DNA of 64,000 nucleotides from Lepidurus packardi (lineage: Eukaryota; Arthropoda; Branchiopoda; Notostraca; Triopsidae). Positions 1 through 16,620 of this stretch are shown piece after piece. The stretch covers positions 1-64,000 of the forward strand of contig JAKZAN010000228.1 of NCBI GenBank assembly GCA_023053545.1, given 5' to 3'. Below the pieces are notes generated by a model. It did no database searches. It was not told the origin of the DNA and was given only the letters and a program-made list of their open reading frames with translations. The translations under genes and the position numbers were made by a program. The number at the start of each line of letters is the position of its first letter. Positions within the stretch are counted from its first letter, which is position 1.

Positions 1-1905
1 TTAATGAATTCCAGACTTAAATACTGAATTACTGAAATAGTTCATGAATTAATGAATTGAATCATAAATTACTGACTTATTTAAATAACTACGGACTTAG
101 TTCATAAATTACTGATTTATTTAAATAACTACGGACTTAGTTAATAAATTACTGACTTAATTCATAAATTACAGACTTTATTCATGAATTAACTGACTTA
201 ATTCATGAACTACTGACTTAGTTCATAAATTACAGATTTTATTCATGAATTAACTGTCTTAATTCATGAACTACTGGACTTAATTCATGAACTACTGACT
301 TAATTCATGAATTACTGACTTAATTCATGAATTACTGACTAAATTCATGAATTACTAACTTAATTCATAATTACTGACCTAATTCATGAATTACTGACTT
401 AATTCATGAATTACTGACTTAATTAACTAATTACTGACTTAATTCATGAATTACTGACTTAATTCATGAAATACTGACTTAATTACGAAATACAGACTTA
501 ATTCATGAACTACTGACTTAATTCATGAATTACTGACTTAATTCATGAATTACTGACTTAATTCATGAATTACTGACTTAATTCATGAATTAATGATTTA
601 ATTCATGAATTTCTGACTTAATGCATGAATTACTGACTTATTTCATGAATAACTGACTTAATTAATGAATTCCTGACTTAAATATTGAATTACTGAAATA
701 GTTCTTGAATTAATGAATTGAATCATAAATTACTGACTTATTTAAATAACTACGGACTTAGTTCATAAATTACTGACTTAATTCATAAATTACAGACTTT
801 ATTCATGAATTAACTGACTTAATTCATGAAATACTGACTTAATTCATGAATTACTGACTTAATTCATGAATTACTGACTTAATTCATAATTACTGACTTA
901 ATTCATGAATTACTGACCTAATTCATGAATTACTGACTTAATTAACAAATTACTGACTTAATTCATGAATTACTGACTTAATTCATGAAATACTGACTTA
1001 ATTCACGAAATACTGACTTAATTCATGAACTATTGACTTAATTCATGAATTACTGACTTATTTCATGAATAACGACTTAATTAATGAATTCCAGACTTAA
1101 ATACTGAATTACTGAAATAGTTCATGAATTAATGAATTGAATCATAAATTACTGACTTATTTAAATAACTACGGACATAGTTCATAAATTACTGATTTAT
1201 TTAAATAACTACGGACTTAGTTAATAAATTACTGACTTAATTCATAAATTACAGACTTTATTCATGAATTAGCTGACTTAATTCATGAACTACTGACTTA
1301 GTTCATAAATTACAGATTTTATTCATGAATTAACTGTCTTAATTCATGAACTACTGACTTAATTCATGAACTACTGACTTAATTCATGAATTACTGACTT
1401 AATTCATGAATTACTGACTAAATTCATGAATTACTAACTTAATTCATAATTACTGACCTAATTCATGAATTACTGACTTAATTCATGAATTACTGACTTA
1501 ATTAACTAATTACTGACTTAATTCATGAATTACTGACTTAATTCATGAAATACTGACTTAATTACGAAATACAGACTTAATTCATGAACTACTGACTTAA
1601 TTCATGAATTACTGACTTAATTCATGAATTACTGACTTAATTCATGAATTACTGACTTAATTCATGAATTAATGACTTAATTCATAAATTTCTGACTTAA
1701 TGCATGAATTACTGACTTATTTCATGAATAACTGACTTAATTAATGAATTCCTGACTTAAATATTGAATTACTGAAATAGTTCTTGAATTAATGAATTGA
1801 ATCATAAATTACTGACTTATTTAAATAACTACGGACTTAGTTCATAAATTACTGACTTAATTCATAAATTACAGACTTTATTCATGAATTAACTGACTTA
1901 ATTCA
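1..1905. repeat. Satellite A higher-order repeat, 1,080-bp spacing
   Basis: Bases 1 to about 825 recur from 1,081 to about 1,905 with only scattered differences. The first 60 bases of each copy are identical by eye. The offset is 1,080 bp, or 54 monomers, as expected from unequal exchange in register. Bases 826-1,080 are satellite A without a counterpart at this offset. Confidence 0.85.
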
Positions 1906-4900
1906 TGAACTACTGACGTAATTCAGGAACTACTGACTTAATTCATGAATTACTGACTTAATTCATGAATTACTGACTTAATTAATAAAATACTGACTTA
2001 ATTCACGAAATACTGATTTAATTCATGAACTACTGACTTAGTTCATGAATTACTGACTTAATGCATGAATTACTCACTTAATTCATAATTACTGACTTAA
2101 TTCATGAATTAATGACTTAATTCATGAATTACTGACTTAATTCATGAATTACTGACTTAATTCATGAATTACTGACTTAATTAACTAATTACTGACTTAA
2201 TTCATGAATTACTGACTTAATTCATGAAATACTGACTTAATTCACGAAATACTGACTTAATTCATGAACTACTGACTTAATTCATGAATTACTGACTAAA
2301 TTCATGAATTACTGACCTAATTCATGAATTACTGACTTAATTAACTAATTACTGACTTAATTCATGAATTACTGACTTAATTAATAAAATACTGGCTTAA
2401 TTCACGAAACACTGATTTAATTCATGAACTACTGACTTAATTCATGAATTATTGACTTAATTCATGAATTACTGACTTAATTCATGAATTAATTACTTAA
2501 TTAATAAATTAATGACTTAATTAAATAACTACGGACTTAATTCATGAATTACTGACTTAATTTATGAATTATTGACTTCCTTAATGAATTACCGACTTCA
2601 TTAATGAATTCATGAATGAATTCATGAATTAATGACTTAATTAATGAATTACTGACTTAATGAATTCATGAATGAATTCATGAATTAATGATTTAATTAA
2701 TTAATTACTGATTTAATTCATGAATTACTGAGTTAATTCATGAATTACTGACTTAATTCATGAATTACTGACTTAATTAATGAATTACTGACCTATTTAA
2801 CGAATTTGTGACTTAATTCATGAATTACTGACTGTTTCATGAAATACTGACTTACTTCATGAAATACTGACTTAATTCATGAAATACTGACTTAATTCAT
2901 GAACTACTTACTTAATTCACGAATTACTCACTTAATTCATGAATTACTCACTTAATTCATGCATTTCTGACTTAATTCTTGAACTATTGACTTAATTCAT
3001 GAATTACTGACTTATTTCATGAATAACTGACTTAATTAATGAATTCCTGACTTAAATAATGAATTACTGAAATAGTTAATGAATTAATGAATTGAATCAT
3101 AAATTACTGACTTATTTAAATAACTACGGACTTAATTCATAATTTACTGACTTAATTCATAAATAACAGACTTTATTCATGAACTACTGACTTAATTCAT
3201 AAATTACTGACTTAATTCATAAATAACAGACTTTATTCATGAACTACTGACTTAATTCATGAACTACTGACTTAATTCATGAATTCCTGACTTAATTCAT
3301 GAATTACTGACTTAATTCATGAATTACTGACTTAATTCATAATTACTGACTTAATTCATGAATTACTGACCTAATTCATGAATTACTGACCTAATTCATG
3401 AACTACTGACCTAATTCATGAATTACTGACTTAATTAACTAATTACTGACTTAATTCATGAATTACTGACTTAATTCATGAAATACTGACTTAATTCACG
3501 AAATACTGACTTAATTCATGAACTATTGACTTAATTCATGAATTACTGACTTATTTCATGAATAACTGACTTAATTAATGAATTCCTGACTTAAATAATG
3601 AATTACTGAAATAGTTCATGAATTAATGAATTGAATCATAAATTACTGACTTATTTAAATAACTACGGACTTAGTTCATAAATTCCTGACTTAATTCATA
3701 AATTACAGACTTTATTCATGAATTAACTGACTTAATTCATGAAATACTGACTTAATTCATGAATTACTGACTTAATTCATGAATTACTGACTTAATTCAT
3801 AATTACTGACTTAATTCATGAATTACTGACCTAATTCATGAATTACTGACTTAATTAACAAATTACTGACTTAATTCATGAATTACTGACTTAATTCATG
3901 AAATACTGACTTAATTCACGAAATACTGACTTAATTCATGAACTATTGACTTAATTCATGAATTACTGACTTATTTCATGAATAACGACTTAATTAATGA
4001 ATTCCTGACTTAAATACTGAATTACTGAAATAGTTCATGAATTAATGAATTGAATCATAAATTACTGACTTATTTAAATAACTACGGACTTAGTTCATAA
4101 ATTACTGACTTATTTAAATAACTACGGACTTAGTTAATAAATTACTGACTTATTTAAATAACTACGGACTTAGTTCATAAATTACCGACTTAATTCATAA
4201 ATTACAGACTTTATTCATGAATTAACTGACTTAATTCATGAACTACTGACGTAATTCAGGAACTACTGACTTAATTCATGAATTACTGAATTAATTCATG
4301 AATTACTGACTTAATTAATAAAATACTGACTTAATTCACGAAATACTGATTTAATTCATGAACTACTGACTTAGTTCATGACTTACTGACTTAATTCATG
4401 AAATACTGACTTAAGTCACGAAATACTGACTTAATTCATGAACTACTGACTTAATTCATGAATTACTGACTTAATTCATGAATTACTGACTTAATTCATG
4501 AATTACTGACTTAATTCATGAATTACTGACCTAATTCATGAATTACTGACTTAAGTAACTAATTACTGACTTAATTCATGAATTACTGAATTAATTCATG
4601 AATTACTGACTTAATTCATGAATTACTGAATTAATTCATGAATTAATGACTTAATTCATGAATTACTGACCTAATTCATGAATTACTGACTTAATTCATG
4701 AATTACTGACTTAATTATCTAATTACTGACTTTTAATTCATGAATTACTGAATTAATTCTTGAAATACTGACTTAATTCACAAAATACTGACTTAATGCA
4801 TGAATTACTGACTTACTTCATGAATAACTGACTTAATTAATGAATTCCTGACTTAAATACTGAATTACTGAAATAGTTCATGAATAAATGAATTGAATCA

Positions 4901-7355
4901 TAAATTACTGACTTATTTAAATAACTACGGACTTAGTTCATAAATTACTGACTTATTTAAATAACTACGGACTTAGTTCATAAATTACTGACTTAATTCA
5001 TAAATTACAGACTTTATTCATGAATTAACTGACTTAATTCATGAACTACTGACGTAATTCAGGAACTACTGACTTAATTCATGAATTACTGACTTAATTC
5101 ATGAATTACTGACTTAATTAACCAATTACTGACTTAATTCATGAATTACTGACTTAATTCATGAAATACTGACTTAATTACGAAATACAGACTTAATTCA
5201 TGAACTACTGACTTAATTCATGAATTACTGACTTAATTCATGAATTACTGACTTAATTCATGAATTACTGACTTAATTCATGAATTACTGACTTAATTCA
5301 TGAATTAATGACTTAATTCATGAATTTCTGACTTAATGCATGAATTACTGACTTATTTCATGAATAACTGACTTAATTAATGAATTCCTGACTTAAATAT
5401 TGAATTCCTGAAATAGTTCATGAATTAATGAATTGAATCATAAATTACTGACTTATTTAAATAACTACGGACTTAGTTCATAAATTACTGACTTAATTCA
5501 TAAATTACAGACTTTATTCATGAATTAACTGACTTAATTCATGAACTACTGACGTAATTCAGGAACTACTGACTTAATTCATGAATTACTGACTTAATTC
5601 ATGAATTACTGACTTATTTAATAAAATACTGACTTAATTCACGAAATACTGATTTAATTCATGAACTACTGACTTAGTTCATGAATTACTGACTTAATGC
5701 ATGAATTACTCACTTAATTCATAATTACTGACTTAATTCATGAATTAATGACTTAATTCATGAATTAATGACTTAATTCATGAATTACTGACTTAATTAA
5801 CTAATTACTGACTTAATTCATGAATTACTGACTTAATTCATGAAATACTGACTTAATTCACGAAATACTGACTTAATTCATGAACTACTGACTTAATTCA
5901 TGAATTACTGACTAAATTCATGAATTACTGACCTAATTCATGAATTACTGACTTAATTAACTAATTACTGACTTAATTCATGAATTACTGACTTAATTAA
6001 TAAAATACTGGCTTAATTCACGAAACACTGATTTAATTCATGAACTACTGACTTAATTCATGAATTATTGACTTAATTCATGAATTACTGACTTAATTCA
6101 TGAATTAATTACTTAATTAATAAATTAATGACTTAATTAAATAACTACGGACTTAATTCATGAATTACTGACTTAATTTATGAATTATTGACTTCCTTAA
6201 TGAATTACCGACTTCATTAATGAATTCATGAATGAATTCATGAATTAATGACTTAATTAATGAATTACTGACTTAATGAATTCATGAATGAATTCATGAA
6301 TTAATGATTTAATTAATTAATTACTGATTTAATTCATGAATTACTGAGTTAATTCATGAATTACTGACTTAATTCATGAATTACTGACTTAATTAATGAA
6401 TTACTGACCTATTTAACGAATTTGTGACTTAATTCATGAATTACTGACTGTTTCATGAAATACTGACTTACTTCATGAAATACTGACTTAATTCATGAAA
6501 TACTGACTTAATTCATGAACTACTTACTTAATTCACGAATTACTCACTTAATTCATGAATTACTCACTTAATTCATGCATTTCTGACTTAATTCTTGAAC
6601 TATTGACTTAATTCATGAATTACTGACTTATTTCATGAATAACTGACTTAATTAATGAATTCCTGACTTAAATAATGAATTACTGAAATAGTTAATGAAT
6701 TAATGAATTGAATCATAAATTACTGACTTATTTAAATAACTACGGACTTAATTCATAATTTACTGACTTAATTCATAAATAACAGACTTTATTCATGAAC
6801 TACTGACTTAATTCATAAATTACTGACTTAATTCATAAATAACAGACTTTATTCATGAACTACTGACTTAATTCATGAACTACTGACTTAATTCATGAAT
6901 TCCTGACTTAATTCATGAATTACTGACTTAATTCATGAATTACTGACTTAATTCATAATTACTGACTTAATTCATGAATTACTGACCTAATTCATGAATT
7001 ACTGACCTAATTCATGAATTACTGACCTAATTCATGAATTACTGACTTAATTAACTAATTACTGACTTAATTCATGAATTACTGACTTAATTCATGAAAT
7101 ACTGACTTAATTCACGAAATACTGACTTAATTCATGAACTATTGACTTAATTCATGAATTACTGACTTATTTCATGAATAACTGACTTAATTAATGAATT
7201 CCTGACTTAAATAATGAATTACTGAAATAGTTCATGAATTAATGAATTGAATCATAAATTACTGACTTATTTAAATAACTACGGACTTAGTTCATAAATT
7301 CCTGACTTAATTAATAAATTACAGACTTTATTCATGAATTAACTGACTTAATTCA
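1747..7355. repeat. Satellite A segmental duplication, about 3.62-kb spacing
   Basis: About 2 kb (roughly 1,747-3,735) recurs at roughly 5,383-7,355. Rare variant monomers match in order in both: ACTGGCTTAATTCACG at 2,391 and 6,007, and GCATTTCTGACTTAATTC at 2,961 and 6,577, both at 3,616 bp. The left end of the match is at 3,636 bp, a difference of one monomer. Confidence 0.85.
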
Positions 7356-10300
7356 TGAAATACTGACTTAATTCATGAATTACTGACTTAATTCATGAAT
7401 TACTGACTTAATTAACTAATTACTGACTTAATTCATGAATTACTGACTTAATTCATGAATTACTGACCTAATTCATGATTTCCTGACTTAATTCATGAAT
7501 TACTGACTTAATTCATGAATTAATGACTTAATTCATGAATTTCTGACTTAATGCATGAATTACTGACTTATTTCATGAATAACTGACTTAATTAATGAAT
7601 TCCTGACTTAAATATTGAATTACTGAAATAGTTCATGAATTAATGAATTGACTCATAAATTACTGACTTATTTAAATAACTACGGACTTAGTTCATAAAT
7701 TACTGATTTATTTAAATAACTACGGACTTAGTTAATAAATTACTGACTTAATTCATAAATTACAGACTTTATTCATGAATTAACTGACTTAATTCATGAA
7801 CTACTGACTTAATTCATAAATTACAGACTTTATTCATGAATTAACTGACTTAATTCATGAACTACTGACTTAATTCATGAACTACTGACTTAATTGATGA
7901 ATTACTGACTTAATTCATGAACTACTGACTTAATTAATAAAATACTGACTTAATTCATGAAATACTGATTTAATTCATGAACTACTGACTTAGTTCATGA
8001 ATTACTGACTTAATTCATGAAATACTGACTTAAGTCACGAAATACTGACTTAATTCATGAACTACTGACTTAATTCATGAATTACTGACTTAATTCATGA
8101 ATTACTGACTTAATTCCTAATTACTGACTTAATTCATGAATTACTGACCTAATTCATGAATTATGACTAAATTAACTAATTACTGACTTAATTCATGAAT
8201 TACTGACTTAATTCATAAAATACTGACTTAATTCACGAAATACTGATTTAATTCATGAACTACTGACTTAATTCATGAATTACTGACTTAATTCATGAAT
8301 TACTGAATTAATTCATGAATTACTGACTTAATTATCTAATTACTGACTTTTAATTCATGAATTACTGAATTAATTCATGAAATACTGACTTAATTCACAA
8401 AATACTGACTTAATTCATGACCTACTGACTTAATTCATGAATTACTGACTTAATTCATGAATTACTGACTTAATTCATGAATTACTGACTTAATTCATGA
8501 ATTACTGACTTACTTCATGAATAACTGACTTAATTAATGAATTCCTGACTTAAATACTGAATTACTGAAATAGTTCATGAATTAATGAATTGAATCATAA
8601 ATTACTGACTTATTTAAATAACTACGGACTTAGTTCATAAATTCCTGACTTAATTCATAAATTACAGACTTTATTCATGAATTAACTGACTTAATTCATG
8701 AAATACTGACTTAATTCATGAATTACTGACTTAATTCATGAATTACTGACTTAATTCATAATTACTGACTTAATTCATGAATTACTGACCTAATTCATGA
8801 ATTACTGACTTAATTAACTAATTACTGACTTAATTCATGAATTACTGACTTAATTCATGAAATACTGACTTAATTCACGAAATACTGACTTAATTCATGA
8901 ACTATTGACTTAATTCATGAATTACTGACTTATTTCATGAATAACGACTTAATTAATGAATTCCTGACTTAAATAATGAATTACTGAAATAGTTCATGAA
9001 TTAATGAATTGAATCATAAATTACTGACTTATTTAAATAACTACGGACTTAGTTCATAAATTACAGATTGTATTCATGAATTAACTGTCTTAATTTATGA
9101 ACTACTAACATAATTCATAATTACTGACCTAATTCATGAATTACTGACTTAATTCATGAATTACTGACTTAATTAACTAATTACTGACTTAATTCATGAA
9201 TTACTGACTTAATTCATGAATTACTGACTTAATTCATGAAATACTGACTTAATTCACGAAATACAGACTTAATCCATGAACTAATGACTTAATTCATGAA
9301 TTACTGACTTAATTCATGATTTCCTGACTTAATTCATGAATTACTGACTTAATTCATGAATTAATGACTTAATTCATGAATTTCTGACTTAATGCATGAA
9401 TTACTGACTTATTTCATGAATAACTGACTTAATTAATGAATTCCTGACTTAAATATTGAATTACTGAAATAGTTCATGAATTAATGAATTGACTCATAAA
9501 TTACTGACTTATTTAAATAACTACGGACTTAGTTCATAAATTACTGACTTAATTCATAAATTACAGACTTTATTCATGAATTAACTGACTTAATTCATGA
9601 ACTACTGACTTAATTCATGAACTACTGACTTAATTGATGAATTACTGACTTAATTCATGAACTACTGACTTAATTAATAAAATACTGACTTAATTCACGA
9701 AATACTGATTTAATTCATGAACTACTGACTTAGTTCATGAATTACTGACTTAATTCATGAAATACTGACTTAAGTCACGAAATACTGACTTAATTCATGA
9801 ATTACTGACTTAATTCATAAAATACTGACTTAATTCACGAAATACTGATTTAATTCATGAACTACTGACTTAATTCATGAATTACTGACTTAATTCATGA
9901 ATTACTGAATTAATTCATGAATTAATGACTTAATTCATGAATTACTGACCTAATTCATGAATTACTGACTTAATTCATGAATTACTGACTTAATTATCTA
10001 ATTACTGACTTTTAATTCATGAATTACTGAATTAATTCATGAAATACTGACTTAATTCACAAAATACTGACTTAATTCATGACCTACTGACTTAATTCAT
10101 GAATTACTGACTTAATTCATGAATTACTGACTTAATTCATGAACTACTGACTTAATTCATGAACTACTGACTTAATTGATGAATTACTGACTTAATTCAT
10201 GAACTACTGACTTAATTAATAAAATACTGACTTAATTCACGAAATACTGATTTAATTCATGAACTACTGACTTAGTTCATGAATTACTGACTTAATTCAT

Positions 10301-11219
10301 GAAATACTGACTTAAGTCACGAAATACTGACTTAATTCATGAATTACTGACTTAATTCATAAAATACTGACTTAATTCACGAAATACTGATTTAATTCAT
10401 GAACTACTGACTTAATTCATGAATTACTGACTTAATTCATGAATTACTGAATTAATTCATGAATTAATGACTTAATTCATGAATTACTGACCTAATTCAT
10501 GAATTACTGACTTAATTCATGAATTACTGACTTAATAATCTAATTACTGACTTTTAATTCATGAATTACTGAATTAATTCATGAAATACTGACTTAATTC
10601 ACAAAATACTGACTTAATTCATGACCTACTGACTTAATTCATGAATTACTGACTTAATTCATGAATTACTGACTTAATTCATGAATTACTGACTTACTTC
10701 ATGAATAACTGACTTAATTAATGAATTCCTGACTTAAATACTGAATTACTGAAATAGTTCACGAATTAATGAATTGACTCATAAATTACTGATTTATTTA
10801 AATAACTACGGACTTAGTTCATAAATTACTGACTTAATTCATAAATTACAGACTTTATTCTTGAATTAACTGACTTAATTCATGAACTACTGACTTAATT
10901 CATGAACTACTGACTTAATTCATGAATTACTGACTTAATTCATGAACTACTGACTTAATTAATAAAATACTGACTTAATTCACGAAATACTGATTTAATT
11001 CATGAACTACTGACTTAGTTCATGAATTACTGACTTAATTCATGAACTACTGACTTAATTCATGAATTACTGACTTAATTCATGAATTACTGACTTAATT
11101 CATGAATTACTGACTTAATTCATAATTACTGACTTAATTCATGAATTACTGACCTAATTCACGAAATACTGATTTAATTCATGAACTACTGACTTAATTC
11201 ATGAATTACTGACTTATTT

Positions 11220-14200
11220 CATGAATTACTGAATTAATTCATGAATTAATGACTTAATTCATGAATTACTGACCTAATTCATGAATTACTGACTTAATTC
11301 ATGAATTACTGACTTAATTATCTAATTACTGACTTTTAATTCATGAAATACTGAATTAATTCATGAAATACTGACCTAATTCACAAAATACTGACTTAAT
11401 TCATGAACTACTGACTTAATTCATGAATTACTGACTTAATTCATGAATTACTGACTTAATTCATGAATTACTGACTTAATTCATGAATTAATGACTTAAT
11501 TCATGAATTACTGACTTAATTCATGAATTAATGACTTAATTCATGAATTAATTTTCATTGAATTAATGACTTAATTCATGAATTTCTGACTTAATGCATG
11601 AATTACTGACTTACTTCATGAATAACTGACTTAATTAATGAATTCCTGACTTAAATACTGAATTACTGAAATAGTTAATGAATTAATGAATTGAATCATA
11701 AATTACTGACTTATTTAAATAACTACGGACTTAGTTCATAAATTACTGACTTATTTAAATAACTACGGACTTAGTTAATAAATTACTGACTTATTTAAAT
11801 AACTACGGACTTAGTTCATAAATTACTGACTTAATTCATAAATTACAGACTTTATTCATGAATTAACTGACTTAATTCATGAACTACTGACGTAATTCAG
11901 GAACTACTGACTTAATTCATGAATTACTGAATTAATTCATGAATTACTGACTTAATTAATAAAATACTGACTTAATTCACGAAATACTGATTTAATTCAT
12001 GAACTACTGACTTAGTTCATGACTTACTGACTTAATTCATGAAATACTGACTTAAGTCACGAAATACTGACTTAATTCATGAACTACTGACTTAATTCAT
12101 GAATTACTGACTTAATTCATGAATTACTGACTTAATTCATGAATTACTGACTTAATTCATGAATTACTGACCTAATTCATGAATTACTGACTTAAGTAAC
12201 TAATTACTGACTTAATTCATGAATTACTGAATTAATTCATGAATTACTGACTTAATTCATGAATTACTGAATTAATTCATGAATTAATGACTTAATTCAT
12301 GAATTACTGACCTAATTCATGAATTACTGACTTAATTCATGAATTACTGACTTAATTATCTAATTACTGACTTTTAATTCATGAATTACTGAATTAATTC
12401 ATGAAATACTGACTTAATTCACAAAATACTGACTTAATTCATGAACTACTGACTTAATTCATGAATTACTGACTTAATTCATGAATTACTGACTTAATTC
12501 ATGAATTACTGACTTAATTCATGAATTACTGACTTAATTCATGAATTAATGACTTAATTCATGAATTAATTTTCATTGAATTAATGACTTAATTCATGAA
12601 TTTCTGACTTAATGCATGAATTACTGACTTACTTCATGAATAACTGACTTAATTAATGAATTCCTGACTTAAATACTGAATTACTGAAATAGTTCATGAA
12701 TAAATGAATTGAATCATAAATTACTGACTTATTTAAATTACTACGGACTTAGTTCATAAATTACTGACTTATTTAAATAACTACGGACTTAGTTCATGAA
12801 CTACTGACGTAATTCAGGAACTACTGACTTAATTCATGAATTACTGACTTAATTCATGAATTACTTACTTAATTAATAAAATACTGACTTAATTCACGAA
12901 ATACTGATTTAATTCATGAACTACTGACTTAGTTAATGAATTACTGACTTAATTCATGAAATACTGACTTAAGTCACGAAATACTGACTTAATTCATGAA
13001 CTACTGACTTAATTCATGAATTACTTACTTAATTCATGAATTACTGACTTAATTCATGAATTACTGACTTAATTCATGAATTACTGACCTAATTCATGAA
13101 TTACTGACTTAAGTAACTAATTACTGACTTAATTCATGAATTACTGACTTAATTCATAAAATACTGACTTAATTCATGAAATACTGTTTTAATTCATGAA
13201 TTACTGAATTAATTCATGAATTACTGACTTAATTCATGAATTACTGAATTAATTCATGAAATACTGACTTAATTCATGAACTACTTACTTAATTCACGAA
13301 TTACTCACTAAATCCATGAATTACTCAATTAATTCATGAATTACTCACTTAATTCATGCATTTCTGACTTAATTCTTGAACTATTGACTTAATTCATGAA
13401 TTACTGACTTATTTCATGAATAACTGACTTAATTCATGAATTACTCACTTAATTCATGCATTTCTGACTTAATTCTTGAACTATCTTATTTCATGAATTA
13501 CTGACTTATTTCATGAATAACTGACTTAATTAATGAATTCCTGACTTATTTCATGAATAACTGACTTAATTAATGAATTCCTGACTTAAATATTGAATTA
13601 CTGAAATAGTTAATGAATTAATGAATTGAATCATAAATTACTGACTTAATTAATAAATTACAGACTTTATTCATGAATTAACTGACTTAATTCATGAACT
13701 ACTGACTTAATTCATGAACTACTGACTTAATTCATGAATTACTGACTTAATTCATGAACTACTGACTTAATTAATAAAATACTGACTTAATTCACGAAAT
13801 ACTGATTTAATTCATGAACTACTGACTTAGTTCATGAATTACTGACTTAATTCATTAAATACTGACTTAAGTCACGAAATACTGACTTAATTCATGAACT
13901 ACTGACTTAATTCATGAATTACTGACTTAATTCATGAATTACTGACTTAATTCATGAATTACTGACTTAATTCATGAATTACTGACCTAATTCATGAATT
14001 ACTGACTTAAGTAACTAATTACTGACTTAATTCATGAATTACTGACTTAATTCATAAAATACTGACTTAATTCATGAAATACTGTTTTAATTCATGAATT
14101 ACTGAATTAATTCATGAATTACTGACTTAATTCATGAATTACTGAATTAATTCATGAATTAATGACTTAATTCATGAATTACTGACCTAATTCATGAATT

Positions 14201-16620
14201 ACTGACTTAATTCATGAATTACTGACTTAATTATCTAATTACTGACTTTTAATTCATGAAATACTGAATTAATTCATGAAATACTGACCTAATTCACAAA
14301 ATACTGACTTAATTCATGAACTACTGACTTAATTCATGAATTACTGACTTAATTCATGAATTACTGACTTAATTCATGAATTACTGACTTAATTCATGAA
14401 TTAATGACTTAATTCATGAATTACTGACTTAATTCATGAATTAATGACTTAATTCATGACTTAATTTTCATTGAATTAATGACTTAATTCATGAATTTCT
14501 GACTTAATGCATGAATTACTGACTTACTTCATGAATAACTGACTTAATTAATGAATTCCTGACTTAAATACTGAATTACTGAAATAGTTCATGAATTAAT
14601 GAATTGAATCATAAATTACTGACTTATTTAAATAACTACGGACTTAGTTCATAAATTACTGACTTATTTAAATAACTACGGACTTAGTTAATAAATTACT
14701 GACTTATTTAAATAACTACGGACTTAGTTCATAAATTACTGACTTAATTCATAAATTACAGACTTTATTCATGAATTAACTGACTTAATTCATGAACTAC
14801 TGACGTAATTCAGGAACTACTGACTTAATTCATGAATTACTGAATTAATTCATGAATTACTGACTTAATTAATAAAATACTGACTTAATTCACGAAATAC
14901 TGATTTAATTCATGAACTACTGACTTAGTTCATGACTTACTGACTTAATTCATGAAATACTGACTTAAGTCACGAAATACTGACTTAATTCATGAACTAC
15001 TGACTTAATTCATGAATTACTGACTTAATTCATGAATTACTGACTTAATTCATGAATTACTGACTTAATTCATGAATTACTGACCTAATTCATGAATTAC
15101 TGACTTAAGTAACTAATTACTGACTTAATTCATGAATTACTGAATTAATTCATGAATTACTGACTTAATTCATGAATTACTGAATTAATTCATGAATTAA
15201 TGACTTAATTCATGAATTACTGACCTAATTCATGAATTACTGACTTAATTCATGAATTACTGACTTAATTATCTAATTACTGACTTTTAATTCATGAATT
15301 ACTGAATTAATTCATGAAATACTGACTTAATTCACAAAATACTGACTTAATTCATGAACTACTGACTTAATTCATGAATTACTGACTTAATTCATGAATT
15401 ACTGACTTAATTCATGAATTACTGACTTAATTCATGAATTACTGACTTAATTCATGAATTAATGACTTAATTCATGAATTAATTTTCATTGAATTAATGA
15501 CTTAATTCATGAATTTCTGACTTAATGCATGAATTACTGACTTACTTTATGAATAACTGACTTAATTAATGAATTCCTGACTTAAATACTGAATTACTGA
15601 AATAGTTCATGAATAAATGAATTGAATCATAAATTACTGACTTATTTAAATAACTACGGACTTAGTTCATAAATTACTGACTTATTTAAATAACTACGGA
15701 CTTAGTTCATAAATTACTGACTTAATTCATAAATTACAGACTTTATTCATGAATTAACTGACTTAATTCATGAACTACTGACGTAATTCAGGAACTACTG
15801 ACTTAATTCATGAATTACTGACTTAATTCATGAATTACTTACTTAATTCATGAACTACTGACTTAGTTCATGAATTACTGACTTAATTCATGAAATACTG
15901 ACTTAAGTCACGAAATACTGACTTAATTCATGAACTACTGACTTAATTCATGAATTACTTACTTAATTCATGAATTACTGACTTAATTCATGAATTACTG
16001 ACTTAATTCATGAATTACTGAATAAATTCATGAATTACTGACTTAAGTAACTAATTACTGACTTAATTCATGAATTACTGACTTAATTCATAAAATACTG
16101 ACTTAATTCATGAAATACTGTTTTAATTCATGAATTACTGAATTAATTCATGAATTAATGACTTAATTCATGAATTACTGACTTAATTCATGAATTACTG
16201 ACTTAATTCATAAATTACTGACTTAATTCATGAATTACTGAATTAATTCATGAAATACTGACTTACTTCATGAAATACTGACTTAATTCATGAACTACTT
16301 ACTTAATTCACGAATTACTCACTAAATCCATGAATTACTCAATTAATTCATGAATTACTCACTTAATTCATGCATTTCTGACTTAATTCTTGAATTATTG
16401 ACTTAATTCATGAATTACTGACTTATTTCATGAATAACTGACTTAATTCATGAATTACTCACTTAATTCATGCATTTCTGACTTAATTCTTGAACTATTG
16501 GACTTATTTCATGAATTACTGACTTATTTCATGAATAACTGACTTAATTAATGAATTCCTGACTTAAATATTGAATTACTGAAATAGTTAATGAATTAAT
16601 GAATTGAATCATAAATTACT
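11220..16620. repeat. Satellite A segmental duplication, 2,913-bp spacing
   Basis: A private marker, ATTTTCATTGAATTAATGAC, occurs at 11,551, 12,569, 14,464 and 15,482. The spacings are 1,018, 1,895 and 1,018 bp, so a two-marker block has been copied at 2,913 bp. Other markers agree (AATTCCTGAC at 11,641 and 14,554; TCATGAAATA at 11,341 and 14,254). The copies span roughly 11,220-13,600 and 14,130-16,610; the outer limits are approximate and internal length differences exist. Confidence 0.8.
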